From: Magicicada cassinii
Lineage: Eukaryota > Arthropoda > Insecta > Hemiptera > Cicadidae
NCBI GenBank assembly: GCA_028571305.1
Contig: JAOXNS010522001.1
Span: forward strand, 1 to 20,417
Direction: 5' to 3'
Length of the DNA stretch: 20,417 nt
The number at the start of each line of letters is the position of its first letter. The first letter of the stretch is position 1. The notes beneath the pieces are model-generated. The model did no database searches, was not told the DNA's origin, and saw only the letters and a list, made by a program, of their open reading frames with translations. This document shows positions 18,801 through 20,417 of the stretch, piece by piece. The position numbers and the translations under genes are program-made.

Positions 18801-20417
18801 AGGACAATACTGTTCTTGGATTTCGTTGTCCATGACCCGCAGGCTTTTGCAGTTTTCTGTTATTGATTGTATCGAATACGTTATTAGCTGTTTTACTGAA
18901 TATGTTACGTATTTGAACGAATAAGGCTGAATTCCTTATTTTTTTTCCTATTATGCCAGAAGGTACCGGTATTTGAAAAATTCAGACACCTGAACGGCAT
19001 TTCATTGGTAGAAGGACAAAAAATTGATTTCTTTTGACGCCGCGACGTTCAAAGTAACCATTCGACCTCGTCGCCTTCTCACCTTCGTAATAACTTATTC
19101 ATAACGGATGTTTATTTTGTCGCCGTACTTTGCCCAAAACTAGGAGATTGTTGTTACGGGTTTAAATTGCGCTATGAGTAGTTTCCATTTTTAATGCCAA
19201 AATTACATTAAATTAATGGTTAACAGTAAAATCAAATTTATAGCAGCAGGTACTATAGTTTTGACAGGGTGAAAACGGAAATTAAAGGCTACATGACGTA
19301 AAAATTTTTAGTTCAATTTGCAGGGAGTAGAAGTCTTGGGCAGTGCCAACTAGAAAGACTGCTACCCGAATATATAGATTTTATGTAAGTTTACAAAGGG
19401 AAACAAAGTGGAAAAAGATGAAGACCGGTGAGTAAAATCTACGATCCTGAGACGATCAACAAGAACTATAAATCAACAATGGGCTTGAACTGTGCGAGTG
19501 ATAAAGTCACATTCTGCCAGGCGCCCAGTTATTAACAAATAGACCTAATATAGTTAATACGGCGTTTCGTCCCATTCCTGTAGGCATGTCAAGATCAATG
19601 CACACCTGTTCAAAAGCGTAACCATCGGTCATCTCCCACGACTTTTCCTGACAGAGGATTCCTTCTCTTCCGTCCAGTTTAATTAGATATAGGCCTAGGC
19701 CTAATGAAAACGTTACTTCAAACGTTCGGTTCATGAGTGCAGCTCAGTTGCCAAAACAGAGGTCGTTAACCTTTCATGCAGATTGTACTTGAAAAACTGG
19801 TCTTATGAATTCCCAAAAGCAGCGTCAAAGCGTAACGGAATGCGCGCGCGCGTCGGCGTTCGTGTTGACGATATGCGCCTGGCGTTAACATCTGTTCCAG
19901 ATCCTTTCACTTATCATCTGTAGGGCTATTGTAGATCCTAGTGGTGTTATTTTTTGTGTCGCGTTTGGGCGCTCGGTGTAGGCCTATATATGTTAAATAT
20001 AACTTTTTTTTTTAAGAAAGTTCGAAGACGCGTATTATTTATATGCGTTTGTGAATGCGTTTTTTTTTTGTTATTCAGAAAATATCCGTAGGCCAGCGTT
20101 ACGTGCCGTGCACTTGTCAAGCGTTCTTCAGTTTATATGAACACGTTGGTTTAAGTGTACTTTATTGGAAATAATGATTGATTGGCGTCGAACGGCATCC
20201 TCATTTGTATTCCCTCTGGGCTCCTTTCCCCTTGACCCCTGATTATGTAAACATGTAAGCCAGCGACGGTAGCCTACGGTTTTTTTTTTTATTCAGAGAA
20301 ACAAATGTTCTGATACCAGTAGTCTATCTGTGGATTTCATGCGTTCCGGAAGTCTGAATATTATTATGTCTCACCTTCTGACTGTTTCCCTTCTAGGGGT
20401 GTCGTAAATGAAAAATT
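6792..20417 (+). CDS. Candidate five-exon host gene, 5' part, product unknown
   Basis: Proposed exons are 6792-6815, 6875-6923, 9979-10059, 19324-19384 and 20397 to the window edge. The first ATG follows an in-frame TAG at 6786-6788. Donors are GTAAGT (three times) and GTAACA (once); acceptors end in ACAG, TCAG, GCAG and CTAG. Phases are 0, 1, 1 and 2, and the joined frame stays open for about 79 codons to the edge. Seen in the predicted protein are MFGRLTSN, an acidic/Thr stretch, a Ser/Cys-rich segment at residues 26-43, a basic KRHRK cluster near 47-51, and LGQCQLERLLPEYIDFM near 56-72, which contains an LxxLL pattern. I do not recognise the family. The Ser-rich part followed by a basic cluster would fit a regulatory or nuclear protein, but that is only a guess. 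Additional or alternative exons in the large introns cannot be excluded. Confidence 0.5.
6875..6923 (+). CDS. Candidate exon 2 (49 bp)
   Basis: The acceptor ATTTACAG ends at 6874 and the donor GTAAGT begins at 6924. Read from phase 0, the exon gives EDTSTIDTGMYALVST plus the first base of a Gly codon, so it exits in phase 1. The intron before it would be only 59 bp. Both splice sites are close to consensus, which is the best evidence for this small exon. Confidence 0.5.
6924..9978 (+). other. Candidate intron 2 (about 3.1 kb)
   Basis: This AT-rich stretch between candidate exons 2 and 3 shows no recognisable gene on either strand. It contains three TAGGCCTA copies (7259, 9374, 9389), a 16-bp palindrome made of the related word TAGGCTA (9290-9305), and a 20-bp tandem duplication at 9461-9500. 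The open frames at 7435-8206 and 9655-9957 have no domain signatures and are probably chance. A small exon beyond those proposed could hide here. Confidence 0.4.
9461..9500. repeat. 20-bp tandem duplication
   Basis: Two adjacent 20-bp units, 9461-9480 and 9481-9500, containing TTTTATATGCCTTTGGTTA, differ only in their first base. Such a near-identical pair indicates a recent small duplication, for example by replication slippage. No function is evident. Confidence 0.95.
9979..10059 (+). CDS. Candidate exon 3 (81 bp)
   Basis: The acceptor is TTCAG ending at 9978 and the donor is GTAACA from 10060. Entering in phase 1, the exon reads SSVSASCC then SSVLSSHDSPVGFKRHRK and exits in phase 1. The biased composition (many Ser, then a basic cluster) looks more like real protein than random translation. 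The polypyrimidine tract is only moderate and the donor is not ideal, so the boundaries are less sure than for exons 2, 4 and 5. Confidence 0.48.
15243..15640 (+). mobile_element. LINE remnant: intact C-terminal end plus 3' tail
   Basis: An uninterrupted frame (15249-15518) ends at TAA and carries the typical C-terminal motifs of an arthropod LINE ORF2: EVLNRIGNERCLLKSVIRRR, then LIGHALRHEG, then GTIEGKGYKGRPRQQY, then YEEMKRKAQDRSRWKTA. These match the usual pattern RRxxxIGHxLRHxxLL..GxIEGKRxRGRPR..AxDRxxW. The start is a 5' truncation, normal for LINE insertions, so the frame is not a gene of its own. The roughly 120 bases after the stop contain GCGAA/TTCGC and TGTAGAA/TTCTACA inverted repeats and an AATAAA at 15628-15633, and look like the element's 3' tail. 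No poly-A tail or target-site duplication could be fixed by eye. It lies in sense within the proposed intron 3. Confidence 0.85.
16590..17110 (-). mobile_element. LINE remnant: antisense C-terminal piece with internal duplication
   Basis: Minus-strand reading gives RNLMEAELMRFFRYMKGCT, then MDRIKNLAIETEFDVLSVSERI, then RMxEARLEQ, and in another frame LNYKPEGxRDIxRSLES (about 16678-16620, x = stop). This order matches the C-terminus of an arthropod LINE family with the usual form AAEMRFLRxxKGCTRxDRIRNxxIRxEL..SERI..RM..R..LNYKPKGRRDIGRP. Stops and at least one frameshift show it is dead. Its motifs differ from those of the LINEs at 1205-1985 and 15243-15518, so it is a different family. The 203-codon plus-strand frame over this place (16510-17121) is a shadow of this element. 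Confidence 0.85.
16778..17087. repeat. Tandem duplication, 2 x 155 bp, inside the LINE remnant
   Basis: Two head-to-tail units, 16778-16932 and 16933-17087, have exactly equal length. I count seven single-base differences and no gaps, so about 95% identity. Each unit encodes on the minus strand the same LINE segment ending MDRIKNL. The unit nearer 17087 keeps AEQMRFF and KECTSM, the other AELMRFF and KGCTSM. Because 155 is not a multiple of three, the duplication shifts the frame. Confidence 0.95.
18511..18549. promoter_or_regulatory. Two GAATATTC dyads (heat-shock-element-like)
   Basis: A perfect 16-bp palindrome, ACTCGAATATTCGAGT (18511-18526), is followed by a second CGAATATTCG (18540-18549). 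Each contains the GAAnnTTC dyad used by heat-shock factor. A classical element has three or more alternating units at fixed spacing, which is not met, so binding is only a possibility. Confidence 0.2.
19324..19384 (+). CDS. Candidate exon 4 (61 bp)
   Basis: The acceptor TTTGCAG ends at 19323 and the donor GTAAGT begins at 19385. Entering in phase 1 it completes a Gly codon, then reads SRSLGQCQLERLLPEYIDF and exits in phase 2. In the unspliced sequence the same frame hits TAA right after the exon, so the open reading depends on this donor. The segment looks helical with an LxxLL pattern (LERLL). A second good donor (GTGAGT, 19428) would put a stop in the frame. Confidence 0.52.
19385..20396 (+). 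other. Candidate intron 4 (about 1.0 kb)
   Basis: This is AT-rich and non-coding by eye. It includes two overlapping TAGGCCTA copies (19690 and 19696), another at 19979, and an alternating CG run at 19842-19852. It ends in a strong pyrimidine tract and CTAG at 20396. The 75-codon minus-strand frame at 19507-19734 has no motif I recognise. Confidence 0.42.
20397..20417 (+). CDS. Candidate exon 5, cut by the window edge
   Basis: After a pyrimidine-rich tract (about 20373-20395) and the acceptor CTAG, phase 2 reading restores an ATG codon at the junction and gives MGVVNEK to the window edge without a stop. Only 21 bases are available, so this exon rests mainly on the strong acceptor and the matching phase. 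Confidence 0.42.

Larger units (their letters stand above)
10060..19323 (+). other. Candidate intron 3 (about 9.3 kb)
   Basis: This long stretch holds two LINE remnants (15243-15640 and about 16590-17110, listed separately), seven TAGGCCTA copies, a poly-C run near 11640-11650, and otherwise AT-rich unique-looking sequence. I found no other coding motif on either strand: the frames at 10153-10736, 11873-12124, 16093-16348 and 17424-17630 show no family signature. The stretch 12700-12930 has a somewhat different composition and might be an unrecognised repeat. Confidence 0.4.
2502..19986. repeat. Dispersed palindromic octamer TAGGCCTA, at least 23 copies
   Basis: Copies start at 2502, 2532, 3861, 4130, 4723, 4843, 5218, 5336, 5366, 5950, 7259, 9374, 9389, 12311, 13933, 13953, 15065, 15898, 17459, 18715, 19690, 19696 and 19979. 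The bases on either side favour the longer palindrome RTAGGCCTAY: 14 of 23 fit on both sides. One-base variants occur at 3402, 3910, 5982, 6005 and 11391. None occurs in the first 2.5 kb. With roughly 63% A+T and independent bases, about 0.2 copies would be expected in this length. The copies share no obvious longer flanking sequence, so this is not one ordinary transposon family. Function is unknown. Confidence 0.9.

Noticed and set aside
2502-19986. TAGGCCTA as a head-to-head junction of insect telomere repeats (TTAGG/CCTAA)
   Set aside because: Flanking bases are mostly R on the left and Y on the right. Only the copy at 9374 has the T...A flanks this would need, and there is no TTAGG array.

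Overview
The window looks like non-coding-rich nuclear DNA from an arthropod with a large genome. It is AT-rich (roughly 60-65% by eye), carries long dinucleotide microsatellites, and holds decayed LINE pieces whose protein motifs resemble non-LTR elements I associate with cockroach, termite and other arthropod genomes. A cockroach-like insect is my best guess, but I cannot prove it. I see no bacterial or organellar features, no rRNA, no tRNA and no CRISPR array.

Layout: 1-800 holds no gene, only a pure CG tract at 586-602. Positions 802-1985 hold two LINE remnants on the minus strand: a reverse-transcriptase core (about 802-1078) and a thumb-to-C-terminus piece (about 1205-1985). Positions 2012-2470 form a block rich in perfect inverted repeats that I cannot assign. 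Positions 2480-6250 hold no gene I can see, two CA microsatellites, and the first of many copies of the palindrome TAGGCCTA. Positions 6255-6815 look like a promoter and first exon, with a CRE next to a TATA-like box, a GC-richer leader and a start codon running into a consensus splice donor.

The main result is a candidate host gene on the plus strand, split over five exons: 6792-6815, 6875-6923, 9979-10059, 19324-19384 and 20397 to the window end. None of these exons is visible as a long ORF. Their splice sites and reading phases (0, 1, 1, 2) fit from the first ATG to the end of the window without a stop. The predicted N-terminus is Ser/Cys-rich, then has a basic KRHRK cluster, then a helix-like LERLLPEYIDFM stretch. 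I do not recognise the protein. The model is an inference that needs transcript evidence.

The large introns contain two more LINE remnants: a clean C-terminal piece in sense (15243-15518) and an antisense piece (about 16590-17110) with a 155-bp internal tandem duplication. The most striking sequence-wide signal is the octamer TAGGCCTA, present at least 23 times where about 0.2 copies would be expected by composition.
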